Shown here piece by piece: positions 45,185-54,429 of a stretch of 64,000 nucleotides of DNA (within the stretch, counting starts at the first letter, position 1; each line of letters begins with the position of its first letter). Made by a program: the position numbers and the translations under genes. Where the stretch lies: NCBI RefSeq assembly GCF_000196795.1, contig NC_014259.1, forward strand, positions 3,596,001 to 3,660,000. Reading direction: 5' to 3'. The notes beneath the pieces were generated by a model. The model did no database searches, had not been told where the DNA came from, and was given only the letters and a program-made list of their open reading frames with translations. This stretch comes from Acinetobacter oleivorans DR1. GTDB taxonomy: Bacteria; Pseudomonadota; Gammaproteobacteria; Pseudomonadales; Moraxellaceae.

Positions 45185-46059
45185 TTAGAAATAAAGATGC
45201 AAAAACACTGCATAAATCGCAATACACACACAACTCACAATCGTCCCTGAAGCAATATAAGCCGCAGATCTTCCTGTTCCTTGATAATGTGTTTCTAGCG
45301 CTACAATATTGGCTGCTGGTGGCAAACAGAACATTAAAAACATGACTCCAATTTGCTGACTTATATTTGGAATCGGTAGAAATCTATAAGTTACGCCACA
45401 AAGAATAAGTCCACACACCACCTTAAATGCTTGAGCTTTGGTGCTGTAGATTAAGTCTTTTAAATGCACTCGAGTACGACGTAACCACATTCCCAATACA
45501 CACATTCCAGCAAACGTCATTGCGAACTTAGCAACCTCATATACCCAATGTATGGCAGGATGCTCGATATGCTGAGCACCTAACAACCTGAGCACAAGCG
45601 CGCAAAAGATTGAAATACACGGAGGAGAAGTTAAAACTTTTTTAATATGCTGAGCTTACTTTGTGGTGCAGTAGTGACTGCCGTAACAGCCCATGCATTT
45701 CCAAAAAGAGACATACCAATATATAGCGCAACAATTGGGGCAGTAGCATCAGGGCCGAATAAAGCCATGGCAAAAGGAAAACCGAGCCAGCCCATGTTGG
45801 TATAACTTACACATAGCGCTAATAATCTGTCTTTAAATAAAGCTAAATAAGCAAAGAAAATAAGAAATGCTGAACCGAAGCTAAAGAGCATCAGACTTAG
45901 ACTACCCGGCTGATAAAATACCATGTTGTAAATAATCACAACTGGAATCAGTAAGCGGGCAAGCCAAGCTGAAAGAACAGGTTTTATCGTTTCTGAAAGA
46001 GAAGTCTGAGCAAGTAAAAGTCCAGTGATAAACGCCAATATTGGCAATAATAACGCCAC
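45185..46059 (-). pseudogene. AEC-family (auxin efflux carrier-like) transporter, frameshifted
   Basis: Two adjacent minus-strand frames together give a normal roughly 290-residue AEC permease. The first part (VALLLPILAFITGLL... to ...SILKKF) ends at 45631. The second resumes VLTSPPCISIFCALVLRLLG and runs to 45185. The break is at a run of six T's (45638-45643, six A's on the coding strand). One extra base there restores ILKKVLTSPP in one frame. GTG 46059 with AGGAG 6 nt upstream is the likely start. It is either a pseudogene, a sequencing error or a slippage site. Confidence 0.8.
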
Positions 46060-46226
46060 ATTTTCTCCTCTCACCCATCAAAATCAGTTTGTTATGCTAC
46101 ACCTTTTCAAAGTGAAATGTACTCTCCATTTCAAGTAATTTAAGCTTCACTTTCTCAGCTCTCTCTAAAATAACAATCCAATACAGCCTTTATAAAACTA
46201 CCCTTTTAGATTTTGACTGACGGTTA

Positions 46227-46285
46227 TTGTCTTAAAAATGACATATAAATGTCACATTGTTGTCATGGCAACCTGTTGATATAAA
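46227..46285 (+). promoter_or_regulatory. Candidate tandem Pho box and promoter of tatABC
   Basis: Four successive 11-mers begin TTGTCTT (46227), ATGACAT (46238), ATGTCAC (46249) and TTGTCAT (46260), each 5-6 of 7 bases like the PhoB half-site CTGTCAT. An extended -10, TG-A-TATAAA (46277-46285), follows 13 bp after the last half-site. There is no good sigma-70 -35. Confidence 0.55.
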
Positions 46286-46310
46286 GCAAACTGAAAAGAG
46301 GTATAAGATC

Positions 46311-46529
46311 ATGGCCGGTTTATCTATTTGGCACGTCGTTATTTTTGCAATTGTCGTTATTTTATTATTCGGTACATCTAAATTAAAAAATATCGGTAAA
46401 GACGTAGGCGGTGCAGTAAAAGACTTTAAAAAATCAGTTCGTGAAGAAGACGAAACTGCTGCTCTTAATACTCCACGTACAATTGATGCCCAAGTCAAAA
46501 CCCCTGACAGCACATCAGTGAAAAGCTAA
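46311..46529 (+). CDS. tatA: Sec-independent protein translocase TatA
   Basis: The 72 residues have a short periplasmic N-terminus, one transmembrane helix (about 6-21), the hinge FGTSKLKNIG, and an amphipathic helix (KDVGGAVKDFKKSV). TatA forms the pore-like assembly that moves folded twin-arginine proteins. ATG 46311 matches the family; an upstream in-frame start would add non-homologous residues. tatB follows after 12 bp. Confidence 0.96.
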   Translation: MAGLSIWHVVIFAIVVILLFGTSKLKNIGKDVGGAVKDFKKSVREEDETAALNTPRTIDAQVKTPDSTSVKS

Positions 46530-46541
46530 AGGTTTTCCACC

Positions 46542-46976
46542 ATGCTTGATGTAGGAATGACAGAGCTACTCTGTTTTGCAATTATTGCAATTTTAGTTTT
46601 AGGCCCAGATAAACTTCCAGAAGCCGCACGCTTTGCTGGTCGCTGGTATGTTCGCCTAAAACGTTATATTACCAATTTGCAAAATGAGATTGATCAAGAG
46701 TTGCGTCTTTCTGAATTTCGAAAAGAAATGCAAGAAGAACTCAACCGCATTGAAGCACTAGAACGCAAAGTACAACAACAACTTGAAGAAATACAAAAAC
46801 AGACTACTTCAGACAACTCAGAAAAAACTGAGGTAGCTGAAACTATATCTCAGTCTACGATGTACTCCCCTGTATCGGGTCATTATGAAGTGCCCTTTCT
46901 TGCCAAATTTACACCTTTGGCATCTCAAAGCGATACTTTAGAAACACCTCCCGTTAAATTGAAGATTGCCGTATGA
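46542..46976 (+). CDS. tatB: Sec-independent protein translocase TatB
   Basis: The 144 residues begin MLDVGMTELLCFAIIAIL, with the typical VLGPDKLPEAARFAGRW turn and then a long amphipathic and coiled-coil helix. TatB works with TatC as substrate receptor. The stop overlaps the tatC ATG by 4 bp. Confidence 0.95.
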   Translation: MLDVGMTELLCFAIIAILVLGPDKLPEAARFAGRWYVRLKRYITNLQNEIDQELRLSEFRKEMQEELNRIEALERKVQQQLEEIQKQTTSDNSEKTEVAETISQSTMYSPVSGHYEVPFLAKFTPLASQSDTLETPPVKLKIAV

Positions 46977-47743
46977 ACCAACTGCCTTCAACGACTGTAA
47001 ATACGCAAGAAAATTTAGACCAAATGCCAATCATGAATCATTTGGTCGTTTTAAGACGTCATTTATTTAGGATTGTCGGGGTAACATTATTTTTATTCTT
47101 TTGCTTATTACCGTTTCGAAATAATACTTACCAATTATTATCTGAACCTTTAAGGCTGCAACTTCCTGCATCATCGTCAATGATTGCAACAGATGTAACT
47201 GCAACCTTTATGGCGCCTTTTAAGCTCAATTTATTTGTCGCGCTTGTGCTGGCAATGCCATTTATTCTTTATGAAATCTGGACTTTTGTCCGCCCAGCGT
47301 TATATCAAAAAGAACGTCATTTAGCGCTACCCTTACTCATCGGTAGTATCGTTTTGTTTTATGCCGGAGTTGCCTTTGCATACTACATTACACTTCCTGC
47401 GATTTTACATTTCTTTATTAGTGTATCGCCTGAAACTGTTGCACCTATGACGGATATTAATAGCTACCTAAGCTTTTGCTTAAAGCTGTTTTTAGTTTTT
47501 GGTGTCACTTTTGAAATTCCAATCGCGACGCTTCTACTGATTTTAATTGGTGTGGTAAATACAAAAAGTCTTGCTGAAAAAAGACGTTTTATCATTGTGG
47601 GCTGTTTTTTTGTAGCCATGTTCATTACACCACCAGATGCAATTTCTATGGTGATGTTGGCGATCCCGATGTGGTTGCTTTTCGAACTTGGATTATTGTT
47701 CGGTAAAATTCTTGAGAAAAGAAAAGCTCAATCTGCTGAATAA
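46973..47743 (+). CDS. tatC: Sec-independent protein translocase TatC
   Basis: The 256 residues have six transmembrane helices. The N-terminal cytoplasmic segment MNHLVVLRRHLFRI and the loop FVRPALYQKERH contain the residues that bind twin-arginine signals. FGVTFEIPIA and FITPPDAISM are also family signatures. It closes the tatABC operon, with a strong terminator downstream and a PhoX Tat substrate as next gene. Confidence 0.97.
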   Translation: MNQLPSTTVNTQENLDQMPIMNHLVVLRRHLFRIVGVTLFLFFCLLPFRNNTYQLLSEPLRLQLPASSSMIATDVTATFMAPFKLNLFVALVLAMPFILYEIWTFVRPALYQKERHLALPLLIGSIVLFYAGVAFAYYITLPAILHFFISVSPETVAPMTDINSYLSFCLKLFLVFGVTFEIPIATLLLILIGVVNTKSLAEKRRFIIVGCFFVAMFITPPDAISMVMLAIPMWLLFELGLLFGKILEKRKAQSAE

Positions 47744-47756
47744 AATAATATTTAAA

Positions 47757-47789
47757 AAAAAGCCTGAACCTCTAAGTTCAGGCTTTTTT
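47757..47789 (+). terminator. Rho-independent terminator of tatABC
   Basis: A perfect 13-bp stem (47757-47769 with 47776-47788) closes a 6-nt loop and ends in T's. It lies 14 bp after the tatC stop. Confidence 0.94.
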
Positions 47790-47823
47790 GTATAGACCAC
47801 TTTTTAATCTACAAAGCAATAAA

Positions 47824-47879
47824 CTGTCTTCAAAGTGACTTAAAAATGTAAGAAAAGTGTCATTTACAGTCCATAGAAT
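47824..47879 (+). promoter_or_regulatory. Candidate tandem Pho box and -10 of the first phoX
   Basis: Four 11-mers begin CTGTCTT (47824), GTGACTT (47835), ATGTAAG (47846) and GTGTCAT (47857). The first and last match the PhoB half-site CTGTCAT at 6 of 7. Exactly 10 nt after the last half-site comes TAGAAT (47874-47879) as -10. The spacing is that of class PhoB-activated promoters. Confidence 0.7.
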
Positions 47880-47918
47880 CAACTCAACAAATATACTCAC
47901 AAAAGTTACGGATTTATT

Positions 47919-50099
47919 ATGACAACTGCTTCTAACCACCCAACACGTCGCGACATTTTAAAATGGTTTACGGGGATCCCTTTTCTTCCATTAGGTGCGA
48001 TGGCTACGGCAGCAACGTTAGCAGGATGTAACGATAGTAATGATGATTCAGACGTTACCACTCCATCAAAACCAATTAACTTTAAAAATGCAACGTTCAC
48101 GTCAATGCCTGCGCCGTCTACTGTAGCAGAGATCGCAACAACAGCATGTGCATCAAAACTTGCCATTTCATGGGAAGATGGCAGTAAAACCGAATATCAA
48201 CTTGCTTACAAACCATTCTTCTTAACAGGTACAGAAGTTCCTGATGGTAAAGGCGGAAAGATTATCGCGGGTGGTTATGTTGACATTAATAATAAGCCAA
48301 TTATTGATAAGTCAGTTGCAGGTAAAGAGCGTCAATTCTTCTCTGACTGTCCAGATGGTAGTTCTCTGATTAGCTTTAAACAAGCGACTGGCAAAGATTT
48401 CACAGATGCAGACAAGAAAGCATTAGGTGTAACTGGTAACCCAGTGTTCCATGTCGTTCAGTTTGAATATTTATCGAAAGACCAAAATGGTGGTGATACT
48501 TACGGTAAATTATCATCTCCGATTGCAGTGCTTACTTTAGATCAAGACCCGAAAACCGGTCATTTGACTTTAATTAAATATCACAATGTAGACACTTCAA
48601 GTGCACATGGTTTATGGATTACTTGTGGTGCAAGCTTGTCACCATGGGGAACTCATTTATCGAGTGAAGAATATGAGCCAGATGCTTTCAACCAAAAGTT
48701 AGGTCAATCACTTTCAACACTTAAAGCATTCAGTAAAAATGTGTATGGTGATGAAAATGCGGCTAACCCATATAACTACGGTCATTTACCGGAAATTACC
48801 GTAAATGCAGATGGTACGGGTCGTGTAACAAAGCACTACTGTTTAGGCCGTATTTCACATGAACTTGTACAAGTTTTCCCAGATAACCGTACTGTATTAA
48901 TGGGTGACGACTATACCAATGGTGGTCTCTTCATGTTCGTTGCAGATAAAGAGAAAGACCTATCTGCCGGCACACTTTACGTTGCAAAATATACAACAGT
49001 ACTTACAGATACAACGACGGGTCAGATCTCATGGATCAAGCTTGGTCATGCAACAAGTGTAGAGATTGAAAACCTAATCAAGAGTGGTATCAAAGGAACT
49101 GATATTTTCGAATCGGTTCTACAAATTGCCAAATATCCAAGCGATGCAACGACAGCAGAAAAAGATGCTATTGATGCTGGAGATAAAGGTACACCTGAAC
49201 AACAAGTTTTAGCAAAAGCTGCGAAAGATCGTTTAAAACTACAACAAGCTACTCAAAAAGCAGAATTAGAAGCTCAAGGTTTTAAATTTACTTATTTGAG
49301 TAAAACTGGTGTTTATCTCAAGCTTAAAGATAACAGCGACAAAACTAAACTTGCTGCGGCTTTCCTTGAGACACACCGCTATGCAGCTTACGTTGGTGCT
49401 TCAATGGCATTGACCAAGAACGAAGGTACGACTGTAAATATTGCAGATAAACGAGCATATTCAGCTTTAGCTAACATTGTTGATTCAATGGTTGAAGGTG
49501 GTAGCGGTTACCTTGCTGAGCACAACGTTAAATTCCCGAAAATCACGGCTGGTGGTATTTTGGAGCATAAACTGACAGGCGGCCAAAAAGACAGCTCAAA
49601 TGTAGCAATTAACAGTGAATGGGTACCTAGCCAATCTAGTCTTCTCATTAAAGGTAAAGACATTAGCTTTGACAGCTTAGGTAACACTGCTGACCCAGAA
49701 CAGATTGCTAGCCCTGACAACTTGAAGTTCTCTGAAAAGCTACGTACGTTATTTATCGGTGAAGACTCTGGTAACCATTTAAATAACTTCTTATGGGCTT
49801 ACAATGTCGACACTAAACAGCTCATCCGTATCTTGTCTACACCAGCAGGTGCAGAATCGACTGGTCTACACGCAGTCGATGAAGTAAACGGTTGGACTTA
49901 CATCATGAGTAACTTCCAACATCCAGGTGATGAATGGAATCGTTTCTATAAAGAAACTAACGGTGTTCGTACTGGTATCAGTGCAGATTTACTTTCGCAA
50001 ATTGATACAGCGATTAATACAAACTACAGCAATAAATTTGCAGCAGCGGTTGGCTATATCACTGCCGACCCAATTGCTCCATCTGTTGTGAAAAAATAA
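47919..50099 (+). CDS. phoX: PhoX-family (DUF839) alkaline phosphatase-like Tat lipoprotein, first copy
   Basis: The 726 residues have a Tat signal TRRDILK (9-15) and a lipobox LAGC (Cys37), followed by CNDSNDDS. The rest shows PhoX features such as LWITCGASLSPWGTHLSSEEYEPDAF, RISHELVQVFPDNRTVLMGDD and SPDNLKFSEKLRTLFIGEDSG (each broken in family alignments). PhoX enzymes are secreted Ca/Fe phosphomonoesterases induced by phosphate starvation. A Pho-box-like promoter precedes the gene and a terminator follows. Activity is inferred from the family. Confidence 0.86.
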   Translation: MTTASNHPTRRDILKWFTGIPFLPLGAMATAATLAGCNDSNDDSDVTTPSKPINFKNATFTSMPAPSTVAEIATTACASKLAISWEDGSKTEYQLAYKPFFLTGTEVPDGKGGKIIAGGYVDINNKPIIDKSVAGKERQFFSDCPDGSSLISFKQATGKDFTDADKKALGVTGNPVFHVVQFEYLSKDQNGGDTYGKLSSPIAVLTLDQDPKTGHLTLIKYHNVDTSSAHGLWITCGASLSPWGTHLSSEEYEPDAFNQKLGQSLSTLKAFSKNVYGDENAANPYNYGHLPEITVNADGTGRVTKHYCLGRISHELVQVFPDNRTVLMGDDYTNGGLFMFVADKEKDLSAGTLYVAKYTTVLTDTTTGQISWIKLGHATSVEIENLIKSGIKGTDIFESVLQIAKYPSDATTAEKDAIDAGDKGTPEQQVLAKAAKDRLKLQQATQKAELEAQGFKFTYLSKTGVYLKLKDNSDKTKLAAAFLETHRYAAYVGASMALTKNEGTTVNIADKRAYSALANIVDSMVEGGSGYLAEHNVKFPKITAGGILEHKLTGGQKDSSNVAINSEWVPSQSSLLIKGKDISFDSLGNTADPEQIASPDNLKFSEKLRTLFIGEDSGNHLNNFLWAYNVDTKQLIRILSTPAGAESTGLHAVDEVNGWTYIMSNFQHPGDEWNRFYKETNGVRTGISADLLSQIDTAINTNYSNKFAAAVGYITADPIAPSVVKK

Positions 50100-50117
50100 T
50101 CTCTTTCACCAAAATAG

Positions 50118-50148
50118 AAGAAACCTGCCTTGTGCAGGTTTCTTTTTT
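50118..50148 (+). terminator. Rho-independent terminator of the first phoX
   Basis: AAGAAACCTGC (50118-50128) pairs perfectly with GCAGGTTTCTT (50134-50144) around a 5-nt loop, followed by T's. Confidence 0.94.
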
Positions 50149-50164
50149 GACTAAACGATCAATT

Positions 50165-50220
50165 ATTTCACAAACCTATCATCAAAACGTCAAAGCCTCG
50201 TCACACTACCCAACTAAGCT
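50165..50220 (+). promoter_or_regulatory. Candidate tandem Pho box of the second phoX
   Basis: Four 11-mers begin ATTTCAC (50165), CTATCAT (50176), ACGTCAA (50187) and TCGTCAC (50198), matching CTGTCAT/C at 4-6 of 7. Ten nt after the last half-site is TAAGCT (50215-50220), a weak -10 at the PhoB-class spacing. Confidence 0.6.
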
Positions 50221-50275
50221 AATGAAGATTTTTAGAACAATCTCTTTTATTTCTTTACTTACTTAGGAATTTCCC

Positions 50276-52609
50276 ATGACAGAGCTGACGCCATATCATG
50301 AAGATCAAGAACTGGACAATAATACTTCTGACAATATTCACTTTCGTGACATTTTAGAACAACATGTAAGTCGGCGTAGTTTAATTACTAAAGCAGCAAG
50401 CGGTGCTGTAGCTTTAACTTTAGCCTCTACTTTAACAGGCTGTAATGATAGTAATGATGACTCAGGTTCTAACAACGGTGGAATCCCACCTGTAGATCCA
50501 AATAAAAAACCAGAGAAATTAACTTTTACAGCAGTGGCAAAAAACCACAACGATATTGTGACTGTACCAGAAGGCTATGAAGCGAATGTCATTTACGCTT
50601 TAGGTGATTCAATCAACCCTGCTTTTGGTGACTGGGATGACAATAATATTCCATCTGGTCCAAGCTTCCAGTTCCGTTCTGGTGATTGCCATGACGGTAT
50701 GCATTTCTTTGGTTTAAATACTTCAAAAAACAACTTTGATGAAAGTGTTTCGGCTGAAGGTTTGTTGGTAATGAATCACGAATATATCAACCAGACCTTC
50801 CTTCACCCAAAAGGCCCAACAAAAGTTAATGGACGCCGCCCTGAAGATGAAGTCATTCGTGAGACAAATGCGCATGGCATTTCTATTGTTCACATCAAAA
50901 AAGATGCTGCAACTCAAAAAGTAGTAATTGATAAAAAATCAATTTTTAACCGACGCATTACGGCATCAACAGAGATGAATTTTGCAGGTGTTGCTGCTGG
51001 GTCTAGTTTGCTTACAACTCGTTTCTCACCTGCTGGTCGTCAAACTCGTGGCACCCATAATAACTGCGGTAATGGTTATACACCTTGGGGCACATACTTA
51101 ACTACCGAAGAAAACTTTATTGGTTATTTCCAACGTTCAGGTAGCGATGAATATGCACGTACAGATGCAGAAAAAATTGCTTTAAAACGTTATGGTTTAG
51201 GCGTTAAAAAAGATGAACTTTATCAGTATGAGAAAGATGAAAAAGGTGCTCCTAAAAAAGATAAAGACGGCAAGACCATTTATTTAAAAGATAAAAATGG
51301 TGAGTTAATCCCGAACGTTGATGAACAAGGGCGACAAATTTATTTAGGCGTAAGTTCACGCTACGGCTGGGAAACAGCAATTGGTCAAGTTGAATCACAA
51401 GACTTGTATGATCGCTGGAATGCCGATGTAAAAGCCGTACAGCCGACACAGGACTACCGTAATGGGCCAAATACATTCGGCTGGATGGTCGAGATTGATC
51501 CTTTTGATAACCGCCTAAACCCAGTTAAACGTACCTCATTGGGTCGTTTTGCACATGAAGATAGTGCTTGCCGCGCTGTAGCAGGTCAGCCATTAGCGTT
51601 TTATATGGGTGATGACTCTCGCGGTGAATACATCTATAAATTTGTCTCGACCGCTGTGTGGGATACCAAAGATGTAAATGGTGGCTATACAGCTGGCGAC
51701 AAATATATGAACGCGGGTAAATTGTATGTTGCCAAATTTAATAATGATGGTTCAGGTCAATGGATTGAACTTGCCTACGGCAAAAATGGCTTAAATGAAA
51801 GCAACACTACATACCCTTTCAAATCTCAGGCAGACGTTGTCACATTTGCACGTTTGGCAGGTGATGCAGTCGGCGCTACCAAAATGGACCGCCCAGAATG
51901 GTGTACGGTTAATCCAGTAAACGGCGAGGTCTATGTCACCCTAACCAACAACTCAAATCGTGGTAAAGATTACGCGACCGATGCTGCAAACCCACGTAAC
52001 TACACAGACCTCTACAACGGCACTAAAGAGCAAAAGGGTAACGTTAACGGTCATATTATCCGTTTTAAAGAAACTGATGACAAAACCACTGCCGAAACCT
52101 TCAAGTGGGATATTTATCTGTTTGGTGCAGAAGCATCTATGGCATCAAACATTAACCTATCTGGTTTAACTGACAATAACGATTTGTCTTCACCAGATGG
52201 TATGTGGTTCGACTCACGCGGTGTGCTTTGGATTCAAACAGACGATGGTGCTTACACCGATGTTACTAACTGTATGATGCTTGCAGCGTTACCGGGCCAA
52301 ATTGGTGATGGTGCCGCTGCCACTACGTCAAATGGCCAACAAACGCTAGTCGGTGCTAAAGTTACAGACTCAACATTACGCCGTTTCTTGGTTGGACCAA
52401 AGCAATGTGAAATTACAGGTATTGCCATGACACCTGATCACAAAGCTATTTTTATTAATGTTCAACACCCTGGTGAAGACTCGAAAAGTTACGCAACACC
52501 AGACAGTAACTGGCCAGCAACCCAGAAAGACCCAAGCAATAAAACTGCACGTCCACGTTCAGCAACTGTTGTGATTACCCGTAAAGATGGCGGCGTGATT
52601 GCAGGCTAA
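50276..52609 (+). CDS. PhoX-family phosphatase-like Tat lipoprotein, second copy
   Basis: The 777 residues have an N-terminal polar extension, then Tat motif SRRSLITK (32-39), lipobox LTGC (Cys56) and again CNDSNDDS. The body has PhoX landmarks: HDGMHFFGL, LLVMNHEYINQ, THNNCGNGYTPWGTYLTTEENF, MGDDSRGEYIYKF, RPEWCTVNP and SPDGMWFDSRG. A Lys/Asp-rich insert (about 325-365, YEKDEKGAPKKDKDGK) is unusual. It is a relative of the preceding gene rather than a recent duplicate. A Pho-box-like promoter precedes it. Phosphatase activity is a family inference. Confidence 0.86.
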   Translation: MTELTPYHEDQELDNNTSDNIHFRDILEQHVSRRSLITKAASGAVALTLASTLTGCNDSNDDSGSNNGGIPPVDPNKKPEKLTFTAVAKNHNDIVTVPEGYEANVIYALGDSINPAFGDWDDNNIPSGPSFQFRSGDCHDGMHFFGLNTSKNNFDESVSAEGLLVMNHEYINQTFLHPKGPTKVNGRRPEDEVIRETNAHGISIVHIKKDAATQKVVIDKKSIFNRRITASTEMNFAGVAAGSSLLTTRFSPAGRQTRGTHNNCGNGYTPWGTYLTTEENFIGYFQRSGSDEYARTDAEKIALKRYGLGVKKDELYQYEKDEKGAPKKDKDGKTIYLKDKNGELIPNVDEQGRQIYLGVSSRYGWETAIGQVESQDLYDRWNADVKAVQPTQDYRNGPNTFGWMVEIDPFDNRLNPVKRTSLGRFAHEDSACRAVAGQPLAFYMGDDSRGEYIYKFVSTAVWDTKDVNGGYTAGDKYMNAGKLYVAKFNNDGSGQWIELAYGKNGLNESNTTYPFKSQADVVTFARLAGDAVGATKMDRPEWCTVNPVNGEVYVTLTNNSNRGKDYATDAANPRNYTDLYNGTKEQKGNVNGHIIRFKETDDKTTAETFKWDIYLFGAEASMASNINLSGLTDNNDLSSPDGMWFDSRGVLWIQTDDGAYTDVTNCMMLAALPGQIGDGAAATTSNGQQTLVGAKVTDSTLRRFLVGPKQCEITGIAMTPDHKAIFINVQHPGEDSKSYATPDSNWPATQKDPSNKTARPRSATVVITRKDGGVIAG

Positions 52610-52625
52610 TTTGTTTATGCTTATA

Positions 52626-52653
52626 AAAATGCCGGTCAATTGATCGGCATTTT
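52626..52653. terminator. Bidirectional terminator between phoX copy 2 and the NRDE gene
   Basis: A near-perfect 28-bp palindrome (AAAATGCCG arms with one G-T pair) lies between the two convergent stops. Confidence 0.88.
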
Positions 52654-52658
52654 AATTG

Positions 52659-53438
52659 TTATCGATTTAAAAGAATTTGCTGCTGAACAATTTGACCGCT
52701 GTGCTCACCTTGTTGGGTCTTTTCTAACCAAAGCCATTCGTTATTAGTCATTCTTAGAAAGTTTGAACAACGTGTGCCATACACAGGACTTTGAATAAAG
52801 GTGGATGATAATAACTCTTCCATTTCTGCTTGAATGCCAGTATTCGGCAATAATGCCGTTGTGACCTTGCGCTCATCTTCCAGAATATCCCACGCTGCAT
52901 GTTGCAATGTTAATTCTTCTATCTGGTGTTGAAGCATAGGCAAAAACTCTTGCGTAAACCGTGTTCGTAAATGTCTGGTTTTTTCCCAATGATCAGACAT
53001 GAGGCCATTAGAAACCACATAGACTCCATTAGCTAAAACTTGAGGAGCTTCGCCGCGGTTACTCATATAGACAGCCTGATCAGCATTGCCCATAAACAAG
53101 TTAAAACCAGCAAAATTTTGTTGTTGCTGTTCTAATTGTTGTGCAAAACGAATAGGTAATAAATCAGATTCTAAAAAAGCCTGAACTAAATGCCCTCGAG
53201 AAGTTTCATAAGTTTTTTGGTCTCGCCCATCACGGAAGTTGGTTAAAACAGCCCATCGGCCTTGAGGTGTAACGCCCATCCACGTGCCACCCGACTGCAA
53301 ATCTTGTCCTGCAACAATGGGAGTATGTTCCCACGGATGCAATAAAGCCGTTGGACGATGATAAAACTCATCCCGATTTGACATAAGACACAAGGGCATA
53401 TCATCCAAAATATGCCATGCTAAAGTCACAATACACAT
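52659..53438 (-). CDS. NRDE (TANGO2-like) family protein
   Basis: The 259 residues start MCIVTLAWH and contain MSNRDEFYHRPT, the NRDE motif, then GGTWMGVTPQGRWAVLTNFRD and SNGLMSDHWEKT. Cys2 would become an N-terminal residue after Met removal, as in Ntn-type folds. The frame is open to 53486, but ATG 53438 matches the family. The biochemical function is not established. It is divergent from lgt, 93 bp away. Confidence 0.88.
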   Translation of the reverse strand: MCIVTLAWHILDDMPLCLMSNRDEFYHRPTALLHPWEHTPIVAGQDLQSGGTWMGVTPQGRWAVLTNFRDGRDQKTYETSRGHLVQAFLESDLLPIRFAQQLEQQQQNFAGFNLFMGNADQAVYMSNRGEAPQVLANGVYVVSNGLMSDHWEKTRHLRTRFTQEFLPMLQHQIEELTLQHAAWDILEDERKVTTALLPNTGIQAEMEELLSSTFIQSPVYGTRCSNFLRMTNNEWLWLEKTQQGEHSGQIVQQQILLNR

Positions 53439-53531
53439 TGATTCTTGTTCCCTATCTTTACACATTGAATGTACAACATTTTTCACATCATTCCGCTACA
53501 ATCTGTCAAAACGTAAGATCAAGGAGCAGCA

Positions 53532-54350
53532 ATGCTGACCTATCCTAATATCGATCCGGTCGCAATACATCTAGGACCTCTTCAAGTCCATTGGTATGGA
53601 CTCATGTATTTATTGGCATTTTTATGTGCTTGGGGGCTTGCTTCCTACCGTGCCAAACAACGTGATGGCTGGACATCAGAAATGGTTTCCGACCTAGTGT
53701 TCTATGGTGCCCTAGGTGTTGTTCTGGGCGGTCGTGTCGGCTATGTCCTTTTCTATGAGTTTGATAAATTCCTCGAAAATCCGATTTGGTTATTCCAAGT
53801 CTGGACAGGTGGTATGAGTTTCCATGGCGGCTTTCTCGGTGTTATGGTTGCTATGCTATTTTGGTGTAAAAAATACCAAAAAACATGGTTCCAAACGCTC
53901 GACTTTATTGCCCCTTGTGTACCGACTGGCTTAATGTTTGGACGCATTGGTAACTTTATTGGTGGAGAGTTATATGGTCGTGCGGTAACTGACCCAAATT
54001 ATCCATTCGGTATGATCTTCCCAACAGATCCGTTACACCTAGTTCGCCATCCATCACAAATCTATCAAGCGCTTTGTGAAGGTTTGATTCTATTCATTGT
54101 TCTGTGGTGGTTTAGTTCAAAACCACGTCCTCGTATGGCCGTTTCTGCCCTATTCTTAATGGGATATGGCGTTGCCCGCTTTGTTATGGAATTCTTCCGC
54201 CAACCAGATGCCGACCAAGGTTTTATTCTATTTGGCTGGATGACAAAAGGACAGATTCTAACAATTCCAATGTTACTGATTGGTCTTTGGATGATGTGGT
54301 ATGCCTATCAAAAGAAAATTTATGACTGGGGTCCACAAAAGAATAGTTAA
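53532..54350 (+). CDS. lgt: Prolipoprotein diacylglyceryl transferase
   Basis: Lgt adds diacylglycerol to the lipobox Cys, so it acts on the BamB, PilF, PhoX and DUF2846 lipoproteins seen in this window. The 272 residues have seven hydrophobic segments, HWYGLMYLLAFL, LGGRVGYVLFYE, GGMSFHGGFLG, the signature GRIGNFIGGELYGR and HPSQIYQALCEG. A terminator follows. Confidence 0.97.
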   Translation: MLTYPNIDPVAIHLGPLQVHWYGLMYLLAFLCAWGLASYRAKQRDGWTSEMVSDLVFYGALGVVLGGRVGYVLFYEFDKFLENPIWLFQVWTGGMSFHGGFLGVMVAMLFWCKKYQKTWFQTLDFIAPCVPTGLMFGRIGNFIGGELYGRAVTDPNYPFGMIFPTDPLHLVRHPSQIYQALCEGLILFIVLWWFSSKPRPRMAVSALFLMGYGVARFVMEFFRQPDADQGFILFGWMTKGQILTIPMLLIGLWMMWYAYQKKIYDWGPQKNS

Positions 54351-54360
54351 TATCTAAATT

Positions 54361-54392
54361 AGAGGAGTTTCGGCTCCTCTTTTCTTTTTTTA
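54361..54392 (+). terminator. Rho-independent terminator of lgt
   Basis: AGAGGAG (54361-54367) pairs with CTCCTCT (54374-54380), followed by TTTCTTTTTTT. Confidence 0.9.
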
Positions 54393-54429
54393 TGCTACAG
54401 TTTTTACTCTCCCAAGATGAAGATATACC

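Noticed and set aside
45185..46074. Two separate small membrane-protein genes
   Set aside because: The two frames join into one AEC transporter with a single base change, so one broken gene is the simpler reading.
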